In this document: piece after piece, positions 42,904-51,921 of the stretch
Position numbering within the stretch: the first letter of the stretch is position 1
Layout of the letters: each line of letters starts with the position of its first letter
NCBI RefSeq assembly: GCF_022627325.1
Contig: NZ_JAETZZ010000015.1
Location: 1-64,000, forward strand
Length of the DNA stretch: 64,000 nucleotides
Direction: 5' to 3'
From: Pseudomonas putida
GTDB taxonomy: Bacteria > Pseudomonadota > Gammaproteobacteria > Pseudomonadales > Pseudomonadaceae
Made by a program: the position numbers and the translations under genes
The notes under the pieces: model-generated
The model's input: only the letters and a program-made list of their open reading frames with translations
Databases searched by the model: none
Told to the model about the DNA's origin: nothing

Positions 42904-44271
42904 ATGGCCAAGGCCAAGCGCTTGTATGGCTGCACCGAGTGCGGCGCTACCTTTCCCAAATGGGCCGGCCAGTGTGGCGAATGCGGGGCCTGGAACACCC
43001 TGGTCGAAACCATGATCGAGAGCGGTGGCGCAGCGCCACCCAGCGGTCGCGCCGGCTGGACCGGGCAGCAGGCGCAGATCAAGACCCTGGCCGAAGTCAG
43101 CGTCGAGGAGATTCCACGCTTCACCACCAGCAGCACCGAACTCGATCGCGTGCTCGGTGGCGGCCTGGTCGATGGCTCGGTGGTGTTGATCGGTGGTGAT
43201 CCGGGCATCGGCAAATCGACCATTCTGCTGCAGACCTTGTGCAACATTGCCGTTGGCATGCCGGCACTGTATGTCACCGGCGAAGAATCGCAGCAGCAGG
43301 TGGCCATGCGCTCACGCCGGCTGGGGCTGCCCCAGGACCAACTCAAGGTGATGACCGAGACGTGTATCGAAACGATCATCGCCACGGCTCGTCAGGAAAA
43401 GCCCCGGGTCATGGTCATCGATTCGATCCAGACCATCTTCACCGAGCAATTGCAATCCGCGCCCGGCGGTGTCGCCCAGGTGCGCGAAAGTGCGGCTTTA
43501 TTGGTGCGCTACGCCAAACAGAGCGGTACGGCAATCTTCCTGGTCGGCCACGTCACCAAGGAAGGCTCCCTGGCGGGGCCGCGGGTGCTGGAGCACATGG
43601 TCGACACCGTGTTGTATTTCGAGGGTGAGTCCGATGGCCGCTTGCGCTTGCTGCGTGCGGTGAAGAATCGCTTCGGCGCGGTCAATGAACTGGGCGTCTT
43701 CGGCATGACCGACCGTGGGCTCAAAGAGGTGTCCAACCCATCGGCGATCTTCCTCAACCGGGCTCAGGAAGAAGTACCGGGTAGCGTGGTCATGGCCACC
43801 TGGGAAGGTACCCGGCCGATGCTGGTAGAGGTACAGGCGCTGGTCGATGACAGCCACCTGGCCAACCCGCGGCGTGTCACCCTGGGCCTGGACCAGAACC
43901 GCTTGGCCATGTTGCTGGCGGTGCTGCACCGCCATGGTGGTATCCCCACCCATGACCAGGACGTGTTTCTCAATGTCGTCGGCGGCGTGAAGGTCCTTGA
44001 AACCGCGTCGGATCTGGCCTTGTTGGCTGCGGTCATGTCCAGCCTGCGCAACCGGCCGTTGGCCCATGGGCTGCTGGTATTTGGCGAGATCGGTTTGTCG
44101 GGCGAGGTGCGGCCGGTTCCCAGTGGGCAGGAGCGCCTCAAAGAAGCGGCGAAACACGGCTTCAAGCGGGCCATCGTGCCCAAGGGCAACGCGCCGAAGG
44201 AATCACCGGCCGGCTTGCAAGTGATCGCCGTGACCCGGCTCGAGCAGGCCCTGGACGCCTTGTTCGAGTAA
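42904..44271 (+). CDS. radA: DNA repair protein RadA
   Basis: RadA is a RecA-like helicase that extends D-loops during recombination. The 455-residue protein has the N-terminal C4 zinc finger (CTECGATFPKWAGQCGECGAW), Walker A GGDPGIGKST, the RadA-specific KNRFG motif and the C-terminal Lon-like domain (LVFGEIGLSGEVRPV). ATG 42904 follows CAGGAGACCC. A strong terminator follows. Confidence 0.97.
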   Translation: MAKAKRLYGCTECGATFPKWAGQCGECGAWNTLVETMIESGGAAPPSGRAGWTGQQAQIKTLAEVSVEEIPRFTTSSTELDRVLGGGLVDGSVVLIGGDPGIGKSTILLQTLCNIAVGMPALYVTGEESQQQVAMRSRRLGLPQDQLKVMTETCIETIIATARQEKPRVMVIDSIQTIFTEQLQSAPGGVAQVRESAALLVRYAKQSGTAIFLVGHVTKEGSLAGPRVLEHMVDTVLYFEGESDGRLRLLRAVKNRFGAVNELGVFGMTDRGLKEVSNPSAIFLNRAQEEVPGSVVMATWEGTRPMLVEVQALVDDSHLANPRRVTLGLDQNRLAMLLAVLHRHGGIPTHDQDVFLNVVGGVKVLETASDLALLAAVMSSLRNRPLAHGLLVFGEIGLSGEVRPVPSGQERLKEAAKHGFKRAIVPKGNAPKESPAGLQVIAVTRLEQALDALFE

Positions 44272-44315
44272 CCCGCTTGCGGGGTTGGCCGTGGGCCGAC
44301 GCAGGCAAACAAAAA

Positions 44316-44346
44316 GGGGGAGCCGACGATGCGCATCGGCTCCCCC
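44316..44346. terminator. Terminator between radA and the nucleobase permease
   Basis: GGGGGAGCCGA (44316-44326) and TCGGCTCCCCC (44336-44346) form an 11-base-pair stem. An A run precedes it, so it also works as a terminator for the minus-strand permease. Confidence 0.85.
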
Positions 44347-44368
44347 TGCTTTACCGCTCAGTCAGCGA

Positions 44369-45886
44369 TCAGTGCTCGGCTACCGGCGTTCGCCTGGGCG
44401 CCGTATTGCCATGCTCGTCCTGCTCCAGCACCGGCACCTCATTCCCCTCGGCGTCGAACAGCTTGCCTTCCTTGAAGTAGTCGCCATCGCGCAGCGCAGA
44501 GATGTCCGAGTACTGGATGGTGCGCTCGTAGCCTGCGGCGAATACTGACTGCTGGTCCGAATTGCCTGCCGTGAAATGGTTGAAGATCAGGTTCAGCACG
44601 ATGGCCATGATCGCTGCCGAGCTGATGCCGGAGTGGAAGATGGTCTCGAACCAGTTCGGGAAGTGGTGGTAGAAGTTCGGCGCGGCAATCGGGATCATGC
44701 CAAAGCCCAGCGAAGCGGCGACGATGATCAGGTTGACGTTGTTCTTGTAGTTGACCTTGGACAGGGTGCGGATGCCGCTGGCAGCCACGGTGCCGAACAG
44801 CACGATGCCTGCGCCGCCCAGTACCGGCGTCGGCACTGCTGCAATCACCCGGCCCATCACCGGCAGCAGGCCCAGCACCACCAGGATCACGCCACCGGTG
44901 GCCACCACGTAGCGGCTCTTGACCCCGGTCACGGCCACCAGGCCTACGTTCTGGGCAAAGGCGCTCTGAGTGAACGAGCCGAACACCGGTGCCAGGATGC
45001 TCGAGGCCATGTCGGCGCGCAGGCCATTACCCAGGCGCTTGGAGTCGACCTTGGTATCGATGATTTCACCTACGGCCAGGATGTCGGCCGAGGTTTCCAC
45101 CAGGGTCACCATGATCACGATGCACATCGACAGGATTGCCGCGATGTGGAAAGTCGGCATGCCGAAGTGGAAAGGGGTGGGGAAGGCGAACATCGGGCCT
45201 TCGGCGACTTTGCTGAAGTCGGTCATGCCCAGCGCCCAGGCAATCAGGGTGCCGCACACCATGGCCAACAGAATCGAAAGGCGCGAAATGGTCGCGTTGC
45301 CCAGTTTGCTCAGCAGCAGCACGATGGCGAAGGTCAGCGCTGCCAGGCCGATGTTGGCCATGCTGCCGAATTCCGGCGAAGCACTGTTGCCGCCCATCAC
45401 CCAGCGTGCGGCCACCGGCATCAGCGTCAGGCCGATGGTGGTGATGACGATGCCGGTGACCAGCGGCGGGAAGAACTTGGTGATGCGCGAGAACACCGGG
45501 GTGATCAGAAAGCCGATCAGCGAAGCCGCCATGACTGCACCCAGCACGCCTGGCAAGCCGCCACCGTCCTGGCTGCTGAGAATCGCCCCCATGGTTGCCA
45601 CGCCAGCGAACGATACGCCCTGTACCAACGGCAGCTGGCATCCAAAGAATGGCAGACCGAGCGTTTGCAGCAGCGTTGCCAGGCCCCCGGCAAACAGCGA
45701 GGCCGCGATAAGCATGCCTATCTCGGCACCGTTCAGGCCCGCAGCCTGCCCAAGGATCAGCGGTACTGCGACGATCCCTCCATACATGGTCAGCACATGC
45801 TGAAGGCCATAAGCCAAGTTGGCTCCAAGGCCGAGGTTTTCGTCCTCGGGGCGCTTGGCGGGAGACGTGCTAGGGGACGTAGTCAT
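44369..45886 (-). CDS. NCS2 uracil/xanthine-type permease
   Basis: The 505-residue membrane protein belongs to nucleobase:cation symporter-2: GLQHVLTMYGGIVAVPLILG at the start, QLPLVQGVSFAGVATMG, the long VTGIVITTIGLTLMPVA and FAQNVGLVAVTGVKSRYVVA with the NCS2 signature Gln-Asn. The xanthine/urate-type branch fits best. It has an unusual hydrophilic C-terminal tail of about 40 residues. A GntR-like palindrome lies 68 bp upstream. Confidence 0.87.
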   Translation of the reverse strand: MTTSPSTSPAKRPEDENLGLGANLAYGLQHVLTMYGGIVAVPLILGQAAGLNGAEIGMLIAASLFAGGLATLLQTLGLPFFGCQLPLVQGVSFAGVATMGAILSSQDGGGLPGVLGAVMAASLIGFLITPVFSRITKFFPPLVTGIVITTIGLTLMPVAARWVMGGNSASPEFGSMANIGLAALTFAIVLLLSKLGNATISRLSILLAMVCGTLIAWALGMTDFSKVAEGPMFAFPTPFHFGMPTFHIAAILSMCIVIMVTLVETSADILAVGEIIDTKVDSKRLGNGLRADMASSILAPVFGSFTQSAFAQNVGLVAVTGVKSRYVVATGGVILVVLGLLPVMGRVIAAVPTPVLGGAGIVLFGTVAASGIRTLSKVNYKNNVNLIIVAASLGFGMIPIAAPNFYHHFPNWFETIFHSGISSAAIMAIVLNLIFNHFTAGNSDQQSVFAAGYERTIQYSDISALRDGDYFKEGKLFDAEGNEVPVLEQDEHGNTAPRRTPVAEH

Positions 45887-45953
45887 TGAGCAGGCTCACT
45901 GTTTATTGTTGTGCCGCTACTGTAGACACTTCCTACAAATGATTGCTACAAGA

Positions 45954-45965
45954 ATTGTATACAAT
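45954..45965. promoter_or_regulatory. Palindrome ATTGTATACAAT upstream of the permease, candidate GntR operator
   Basis: A perfect 12-bp palindrome in an A/T-rich stretch 68 bp before the permease start. It contains T-N-G-T and A-C-N-A half-sites of the kind bound by FadR-type GntR regulators. No such regulator gene is adjacent. The rest of 45887-46149 shows no ORF. Confidence 0.45.
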
Positions 45966-46149
45966 ATTTTGATTGGAGCGCGAACAAGCAGGCTTGCAGG
46001 GTGTGCAAGAACGCAATGCAGATCGCGTACCAACTCGTTGAATACGATGTTAGAGGGGTGTGTACAACGTGGTGATACCCAGCTTGAAAGCTGTCTGGGT
46101 AGACAAGAAACACAAGGTGGGAAAGCTATTAGCTAGCTAAGAGATCCCA

Positions 46150-46515
46150 TTATTCGATGAGTTGACGCAGCTCGCGCATCATTTCGGTGCTGTCAGCCAC
46201 GTTCAATTCCACAAGACGGTGCAAATGGCTCATCGAATCGATGTCGATGTACAGGCAAATGAACCCCAACCGCTTCGCCTCTTCATGGCGCAGTTCCACT
46301 TGCATTTGCACATGGGTGTGGGGGTCCAGCTGGATGATCGCATCGAAATCCTGCGTGAGGTCGGCGTTCCACGGCTCAGGGCGCTCGATCAACAGGCCCT
46401 TGAGCGAAAGATCGAGCAGTTTGACCGGCCAGCGGCGATCGCCCTGGCGCAGCTCGGTGGGGGCGTCGAAATCAATGCGCTGGAAGCGCCGGCGATCGTC
46501 GGAAGGAGTGGTCAT
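46150..46515 (-). CDS. PilZ-domain c-di-GMP receptor
   Basis: A 121-residue stand-alone PilZ protein. Both c-di-GMP motifs are present: RxxxR in RRRFQRIDF and DxSxxG in DLSLKG. The output target is unknown; single PilZ domains act on motility, pili or polysaccharide systems. No obvious operon partner. Confidence 0.88.
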   Translation of the reverse strand: MTTPSDDRRRFQRIDFDAPTELRQGDRRWPVKLLDLSLKGLLIERPEPWNADLTQDFDAIIQLDPHTHVQMQVELRHEEAKRLGFICLYIDIDSMSHLHRLVELNVADSTEMMRELRQLIE

Positions 46516-46695
46516 GGCGGGCCCTCGTCATTAGCACTGACTATAGACCAGCCACGGGCACTCCTGCCGGATGACGGGTGGCCCGGATGACATATGGCCG
46601 AGTCACCTGGCTACACCTTTATTCGGCAACGAAATCGAGGTCGAGCACCTGCACGATTTCAGCGTGTACAGATGCACCAATCGCGTGTCGTCCAA

Positions 46696-46711
46696 GGGCA
46701 ATCGAGTTGCC
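46696..46711 (+). promoter_or_regulatory. Candidate sigma-54 promoter upstream of cstA
   Basis: GGGCAATCGAGTTGCC has the -24 GG and -12 GC exactly ten bases apart and a full TTGC box, but deviates at three positions of the -24 element. It lies about 220 bp before cstA in the 413-bp gap 46516-46928, where I see no ORF. CstA-type transporters in Pseudomonas are linked to CbrAB, which works with sigma-54; that link is inference here. Confidence 0.35.
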
Positions 46712-46928
46712 TGATCATTGAAAGCCGATGCCCCTTTCCTGAACAACTGGCAAAAATGACAGGCCTGCCAGGGCGCGGCTTGCCTCCCAGGCATGAGGTT
46801 GTGCGGGTAGCTGCGTTCTAGAGCCTGTGCTCGCCGGTGGCTACATGCCAATTCGGGATGGTAAACCCTTCAAGCAAGCCCTAGACTCAAGGGGCTGTCT
46901 ATTCCAACCACTTAGCTGGAAGCATGCC

Positions 46929-48995
46929 ATGAACAACAATAACAGCCTGCTACGCCACATCCCGTGGCTGGCGCTGGCGGTCATCGGGGCTTGTGCGCTG
47001 GGTGTGGTCGCCCTGCGTCGAGGCGAGGCGATCAATGCCTTGTGGATCGTGGTCGCGGCAGTGGCCATCTACCTGGTCGCCTACCGTTACTACAGCCTGT
47101 TCATCGCCACCAAGGTGATGCAACTCGACCCACGCCGAGCGACCCCTGCGGTGCTCAACAACGACGGTCTGGACTACGTCCCGACCAACAAACACATTCT
47201 TTTCGGTCACCACTTCGCCGCCATCGCTGGCGCCGGCCCCCTGGTCGGTCCCGTGCTCGCTGCGCAAATGGGCTACCTGCCCGGCACGCTCTGGCTGATC
47301 GCCGGTGTGGTGCTGGCCGGTGCGGTGCAGGACTTCATGGTCCTGTTCCTGTCCACTCGCCGCAACGGCCGCTCGCTGGGCGACATGGTGCGCGAGGAGA
47401 TGGGCCGCATCCCTGGCACCATCGCCCTTTTCGGCTGCTTCCTGATCATGATCATCATCCTCGCGGTGCTGGCGCTGATCGTGGTCAAGGCCCTGGCTGA
47501 AAGCCCATGGGGCATGTTCACGGTGATGGCGACCATCCCGATCGCGATGTTCATGGGCATCTACATGCGCTACATCCGCCCGGGGCGTATCGGCGAGATT
47601 TCGGTCGTCGGCGTGGTCCTGCTGCTGGCGTCGATCTGGCTGGGGGGCCAGATTGCCGCGGATCCGGTCTGGGGCCCGGCGTTCACCTTCACCGGCGTGC
47701 AGATCACCTGGATGCTGGTGGGTTACGGCTTCGTCGCCGCCGTGCTGCCTGTGTGGCTGGTGCTGGCGCCGCGTGACTACCTGTCGACCTTCCTCAAGAT
47801 CGGCACCATCCTCGGCCTTGCCATCGGTATCCTGATCATCGCGCCAGAGCTGAAAATGCCTGCGCTGACCCAGTTCACCGACGGCACTGGCCCGGTGTGG
47901 AAGGGCACACTGTTCCCGTTCCTGTTCATCACCATCGCCTGTGGTGCGGTGTCCGGCTTCCACGCGCTGATTTCCTCGGGGACCACGCCGAAGCTGCTGG
48001 ACAACGAAACCAACGCCCGCTACATCGGCTACGGCGGCATGCTGATGGAGTCGTTCGTCGCCATCATGGCCATGGTCGCTGCCTCGGTCATCGAGCCAGG
48101 CGTTTATTTCGCCATGAACAGCCCGGCCGCAGTGGTCGGTACCGACGTCGTGTCGGTGGCCCAGACGGTCAGCAGTTGGGGGTTCCTCATCACCCCCGAG
48201 CAGCTTGAGGCCGTAGCCCGCGACATCGGCGAGCACACCGTCCTGGCCCGTGCCGGTGGTGCGCCGACACTGGCGGTGGGTATTGCGCAGATCCTGCACC
48301 AGGTGCTGCCGGGTGAAAACACCATGGCCTTCTGGTACCACTTCGCGATCCTGTTCGAAGCACTGTTCATCCTGACCGCAGTTGACGCCGGTACCCGTGC
48401 CGGCCGCTTCATGCTGCAGGACCTTCTGGGCAGCTTCGTACCGGCGCTCAAACGTACCGAGTCGTGGACCGCCAACCTGATCGGCACGGCCGGCTGTGTG
48501 GCGCTTTGGGGTTACCTGCTGTATCAGGGCGTGATCGACCCGCTGGGTGGCATCAACACCCTGTGGCCACTGTTCGGCATCTCCAACCAGATGTTGGCCG
48601 GTATCGCCCTGATGCTCGGCACCGTGGTGTTGATCAAGATGAAGCGCCAGCACTACATGTGGGTCACCTTGCTGCCAGCGGTGTGGCTGCTGATCTGCAC
48701 AACCACTGCAGGGCTGATCAAACTGTTCGACCCGAACCCTGCGGTTGGCTTCCTGGCCCTGGCCGAGAAGTACAGCACCGCCCTGGATGCCGGTCAGGTG
48801 CTGGCCCCAGCCAAGGACATCGGGCAGATGCAGCATGTGATCTACAACGCCTACACCAACGCCGGGCTCACCGTGTTGTTCCTGGTTGTGGTGTTCAGTG
48901 TGCTGTTCTTTGCGGTCAAGGTCGGTTACGCCGCCCTCGGTCGCAAGGAACGCACCGACAAGGAAACCCCGTTCCAGGCACTGCCTGACGCTTGA
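46929..48995 (+). CDS. cstA: CstA-family pyruvate/peptide transporter
   Basis: The 688-residue membrane protein has about 16-18 helices and the CstA signatures HHFAAIAGAGPLVGPVLAAQ and SGFHALISSGTTPKLLDNE. CstA/BtsT proteins take up pyruvate during carbon starvation. Start ATG 46929 is chosen by similarity. Codons 2-5 read AAC AAC AAT AAC, an exact AAYAAYAA Crc/Hfq target at the start codon, so catabolite repression of translation is likely. ybdD follows 13 bp downstream. Confidence 0.93.
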   Translation: MNNNNSLLRHIPWLALAVIGACALGVVALRRGEAINALWIVVAAVAIYLVAYRYYSLFIATKVMQLDPRRATPAVLNNDGLDYVPTNKHILFGHHFAAIAGAGPLVGPVLAAQMGYLPGTLWLIAGVVLAGAVQDFMVLFLSTRRNGRSLGDMVREEMGRIPGTIALFGCFLIMIIILAVLALIVVKALAESPWGMFTVMATIPIAMFMGIYMRYIRPGRIGEISVVGVVLLLASIWLGGQIAADPVWGPAFTFTGVQITWMLVGYGFVAAVLPVWLVLAPRDYLSTFLKIGTILGLAIGILIIAPELKMPALTQFTDGTGPVWKGTLFPFLFITIACGAVSGFHALISSGTTPKLLDNETNARYIGYGGMLMESFVAIMAMVAASVIEPGVYFAMNSPAAVVGTDVVSVAQTVSSWGFLITPEQLEAVARDIGEHTVLARAGGAPTLAVGIAQILHQVLPGENTMAFWYHFAILFEALFILTAVDAGTRAGRFMLQDLLGSFVPALKRTESWTANLIGTAGCVALWGYLLYQGVIDPLGGINTLWPLFGISNQMLAGIALMLGTVVLIKMKRQHYMWVTLLPAVWLLICTTTAGLIKLFDPNPAVGFLALAEKYSTALDAGQVLAPAKDIGQMQHVIYNAYTNAGLTVLFLVVVFSVLFFAVKVGYAALGRKERTDKETPFQALPDA
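46932..46943 (+). promoter_or_regulatory. Crc/Hfq catabolite-repression (CA) motif at the cstA start
   Basis: AACAACAATAAC directly after the ATG fits the A-rich Hfq/Crc binding pattern of Pseudomonas. Binding here would block ribosome loading. Confidence 0.6.
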
Positions 48996-49008
48996 GAGGA
49001 ATGCTGCG

Positions 49009-49206
49009 ATGTTCAACGACCTGGGTCGACTGGGTAAATACCTGGGGCAGGCTGCCCGCCTGATGGTCGGCATGCCCGACTACGACAACTATGTCGAGCA
49101 CATGCAGACCAAGCACCCGGACAAGCCGGTGATGAGCTACGAGGCGTTCTTCCGGGAACGCCAGGAAGCCCGCTACGGTGGCAAGTCTGGCCCGAAGTGC
49201 TGCTGA
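49009..49206 (+). CDS. YbdD/YjiX-family protein (DUF466)
   Basis: A 65-residue protein with the family pattern LGQAARLMVGMPDYDNYVEH and a C-terminal GGKSGPKCC. In enterobacteria YbdD/YjiX is encoded after cstA or btsT and is needed for transport of pyruvate. Here it lies 13 bp after cstA with a GAGAGGA site. The CC terminus is typical. Confidence 0.9.
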   Translation: MFNDLGRLGKYLGQAARLMVGMPDYDNYVEHMQTKHPDKPVMSYEAFFRERQEARYGGKSGPKCC

Positions 49207-49225
49207 TCCGGCACACTGCGTGAAC

Positions 49226-49251
49226 CTGTGGGAGCCTGTGGGCTCCCACAG
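49226..49251 (+). terminator. Hairpin between ybdD and yjiA
   Basis: CTGTGGGAGCC (49226-49236) and GGCTCCCACAG (49241-49251) form an 11-base-pair stem with a TGTG loop, followed by TCATTTTC. It may attenuate read-through into yjiA. Confidence 0.65.
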
Positions 49252-49278
49252 TCATTTTCAGCTTCAGGAGATTTCTGC

Positions 49279-50256
49279 GTGCAGACGCCCATTCCCGTAA
49301 CCGTGCTCACCGGTTTTCTCGGTGCCGGCAAGACCACGTTGCTCAAGCACATGCTAAAAGCCGAGCACGGCCTGAAAATCGCTGTGATCGAGAACGAGTT
49401 CAGCGAGGCAGGCATCGACAGCCAGCTGCTGGGTGACGAGCCGGTGCAGGTCATGACCCTGGCCAACGGCTGTGTTTGTTGCAGCATTCACGGCGACCTG
49501 ACCCGTGCCCTGTTCCTGCTGCTCGAGCGCCTGGACGCCGGGGAGATCGCTTTCGATCGCCTGGTGATCGAATGCACCGGCCTGGCCGATCCCGCGCCGG
49601 TGGCGCAGACCTTCTTCGTCGAAGAGGAGCTGCGCGACCGCTATCTCCTCGATGGCATCATTACCCTGGTCGATGCGGCTCATGCCGACTTGCACCTGAC
49701 CCAGACCATCGCGCAGGCCCAGGTGGGCTTCGCCGACCGCCTGTTGCTGAGCAAGACCGACCTGGTCGAGCCTGCGGTGGTGGAGGCGCTGCGCGAACGC
49801 CTGGCACGTATCAATGGCCGTGCAGCGATGCGCGTGGTCGAGCATGGCCGTATCGACCTGGCCGAACTGCTCGATGTGCGCGGGTTCAACCTCAACCCTG
49901 ACCTGGGCGCCAACCTCAGGCCAACCCTGCGCCCAGTGTTCAGACCCGCCACACCTGACCGCATCTCGACCCTGGTGCTGCGTACCGAGGTCCCTCTGGA
50001 CATCGACCGCCTCAGCGACTTCATGAACGAGTTGCTCGAGACGCACGGCAAGCAACTGCTGCGCTATAAGGGTGTGCTCAACATTGCCGGAGAAGACCGT
50101 CGCCTGGTATTCCAGGGCGTGCTCAAACTCTACGGTTTCGATTGGGACGCCGAGTGGGCCGAAGGCGAAACGCGCGAAAGCGTGATGGTATTCATTGCCG
50201 ATGAGCTGCCTGAGGCGAAGATTCGGGCGGGTTTCGAAGCTTTGGCCGCGGGCTGA
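49279..50256 (+). CDS. yjiA: CobW/YjiA-family GTPase
   Basis: A G3E P-loop GTPase of 325 residues, of the metallochaperone group. The Walker A is GFLGAGKTTLL, the metal-binding CxCC is NGCVCCSIHGDL, and SKTDLV is the guanine-specificity loop. The C-terminal CobW_C domain follows. The start is GTG 49279 with AGGAG at 49266-49270; the longer frame would run through the hairpin. Its order cstA-ybdD-yjiA parallels yjiYXA in E. coli. The 3' end overlaps the convergent MTHFR gene by 65 bp. Confidence 0.9.
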   Translation: MQTPIPVTVLTGFLGAGKTTLLKHMLKAEHGLKIAVIENEFSEAGIDSQLLGDEPVQVMTLANGCVCCSIHGDLTRALFLLLERLDAGEIAFDRLVIECTGLADPAPVAQTFFVEEELRDRYLLDGIITLVDAAHADLHLTQTIAQAQVGFADRLLLSKTDLVEPAVVEALRERLARINGRAAMRVVEHGRIDLAELLDVRGFNLNPDLGANLRPTLRPVFRPATPDRISTLVLRTEVPLDIDRLSDFMNELLETHGKQLLRYKGVLNIAGEDRRLVFQGVLKLYGFDWDAEWAEGETRESVMVFIADELPEAKIRAGFEALAAG

Positions 50257-51703
50257 GCCGGCCAGGCGCCTGGGGGGCGAACCACTGCGGCCATGAACTG
50301 CGGTGACGCGTGTGTACCTCGATGCAGGGGATCAGCCGCTCGGCGAGCACCTCGGTCTGCTGCACGGCTTTGGCAATGCGATATTTGACGCTGTGGATGC
50401 ACTCGCGGTCGCCGAACTCGCAGCGGTTCAGCGCAGTACCGCCACAGGGGCCATTGGCCAGGCCCTTGGGGCAGGTTTCAGGGCAGACGTACAACGTGTC
50501 TTCCAGGCGGCACCGGCCACAGGTGTCGCAGCCCAGCAACGGGCGCTTCACGCTGCGTTCCAGGCTGTGCAGCCAACGGGCGCCGTTGTCGCTGGCCCAC
50601 AGCGGCCGGCGCACGGCCCAGCCAAAGGCCTTGCTCAGCCAGTTGTTACGGCTGAACAACAGGGCATGAAACCCATGCAACAGGTGATAACGCAGTTTCT
50701 CCCTGGCCGTTGCGCTGACCTGCGACTGGCCTTGGCGCCAGGCTGCTTGTGGTGGGTGGAAGGTCACCGCCGGCAGGCCTGGCATCTGCCAGCTCTCGGC
50801 CCAGGCCGTTGCCCACTGTGCCTGTGAATGGATACGCGCTTGCCAGTCCTGGATACGCGCCTCAAGGGCGAGCAGTTGCTCGAGCTCATGCACCCCGGAA
50901 AGGTGCACCCCGGCATACCCCATCGACTTTACGCCAATGATCTGCAGGGCCAGGCGATCGACGCTGCGTGCCTGGGCATAGGCTTTGGAGACGGCCGCTT
51001 CGGCCTCGAGCATGTCGCGCATCGACGGCGAGACGGTAACGCCGGCGACATGCTCGAGCATCGCGGCACGGCCATGGCTCAGGCTCATCAGGCAGGCCAG
51101 CAGAGGCTTGGGGTCGGCCTGACGGCCCATCCACTGCATGGCCTCCAGATGCTTGCTGGCATCGAAACCCAATTGCAGGGTGAGGAAGTCGGCGCCCGCA
51201 GCGAGCTTCTTCTGCGCCTTGAGGTACTGCGCACCGCCTTCTTCCTCACGGTATTTGAAGGGGTTGAGTGCAGCCCCCAGCAGCCAGTGGGGGCAGGCCT
51301 CGCGTGCAATTTGTAGTGCCGCGACCGACTCCAGATAGCGCACTGGGCGCTCGCCTGGCTGGTGGCCGGGCAGGCGATCGCCGGTCAGTAGCAGCAGTTG
51401 GTCGAGACCGGCGGCGTCCATGTTTTTCAGTTGCGCCAGCAGGTCATGGCGTTCACGGTCCTTGCCAGAAAAGTGCGGCAGGGCAGGGACCGGTTTACTG
51501 AAGCTGGACAGGGCGTCCAATGGCGAGAGGTCCAGCGGGCTACCGACACGGTCGCCGATGGCCACGGTCATTGGCCAGCCGCACAAGTGCCCACGGGCCA
51601 TGATCGCCTCCATCGCAGCGAAGCGTTCGGCCGACGGCTTGGGCACGAATTCCATGACGCAGACGAAGGTTTTATCGCGCAGCGCCGATCTAAGCAGGCT
51701 CAT
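50192..51703 (-). CDS. Methylenetetrahydrofolate reductase-like protein with Cys-rich C-terminal domain
   Basis: The 503-residue protein (ATG 51703) has an N-terminal MetF-like TIM barrel (VCVMEFVPKPSAERFAAMEA; LLLLTGDRLPGHQPGERPVR) and a C-terminal MTHFR_C domain with a cysteine cluster: CDTCGRCRLEDTLYVCPETC, then PKGLANGPCGG. Such domains occur in MetV-type partners and one-carbon enzymes and may bind iron-sulfur or zinc. It probably acts in demethylation or C1 metabolism rather than as the main MetF. The last 65 bp overlap yjiA on the other strand. Confidence 0.82.
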   Translation of the reverse strand: MSLLRSALRDKTFVCVMEFVPKPSAERFAAMEAIMARGHLCGWPMTVAIGDRVGSPLDLSPLDALSSFSKPVPALPHFSGKDRERHDLLAQLKNMDAAGLDQLLLLTGDRLPGHQPGERPVRYLESVAALQIAREACPHWLLGAALNPFKYREEEGGAQYLKAQKKLAAGADFLTLQLGFDASKHLEAMQWMGRQADPKPLLACLMSLSHGRAAMLEHVAGVTVSPSMRDMLEAEAAVSKAYAQARSVDRLALQIIGVKSMGYAGVHLSGVHELEQLLALEARIQDWQARIHSQAQWATAWAESWQMPGLPAVTFHPPQAAWRQGQSQVSATAREKLRYHLLHGFHALLFSRNNWLSKAFGWAVRRPLWASDNGARWLHSLERSVKRPLLGCDTCGRCRLEDTLYVCPETCPKGLANGPCGGTALNRCEFGDRECIHSVKYRIAKAVQQTEVLAERLIPCIEVHTRHRSSWPQWFAPQAPGRLSPRPKLRNPPESSPQAAHRQ

Positions 51704-51921
51704 GGCAGTGGGGCACCTGGATTTGTCAGGGAAGCATTGTGCGACGCGTCTCAGGTGCGGGCATGTCTGGAAGCGTACGAGGTTGCTCTGAACGAGACGT
51801 GCTCGTGGCCTTCCATCATCAGCCAATAGGCCAATAAATGGCATTGAACCCTATGAGCGGGTCAGAAGTGGGTGGCCACCGATTTCGGCGGCCTGGAACA
51901 ACCTCGGGCCTTGACCCAGGC

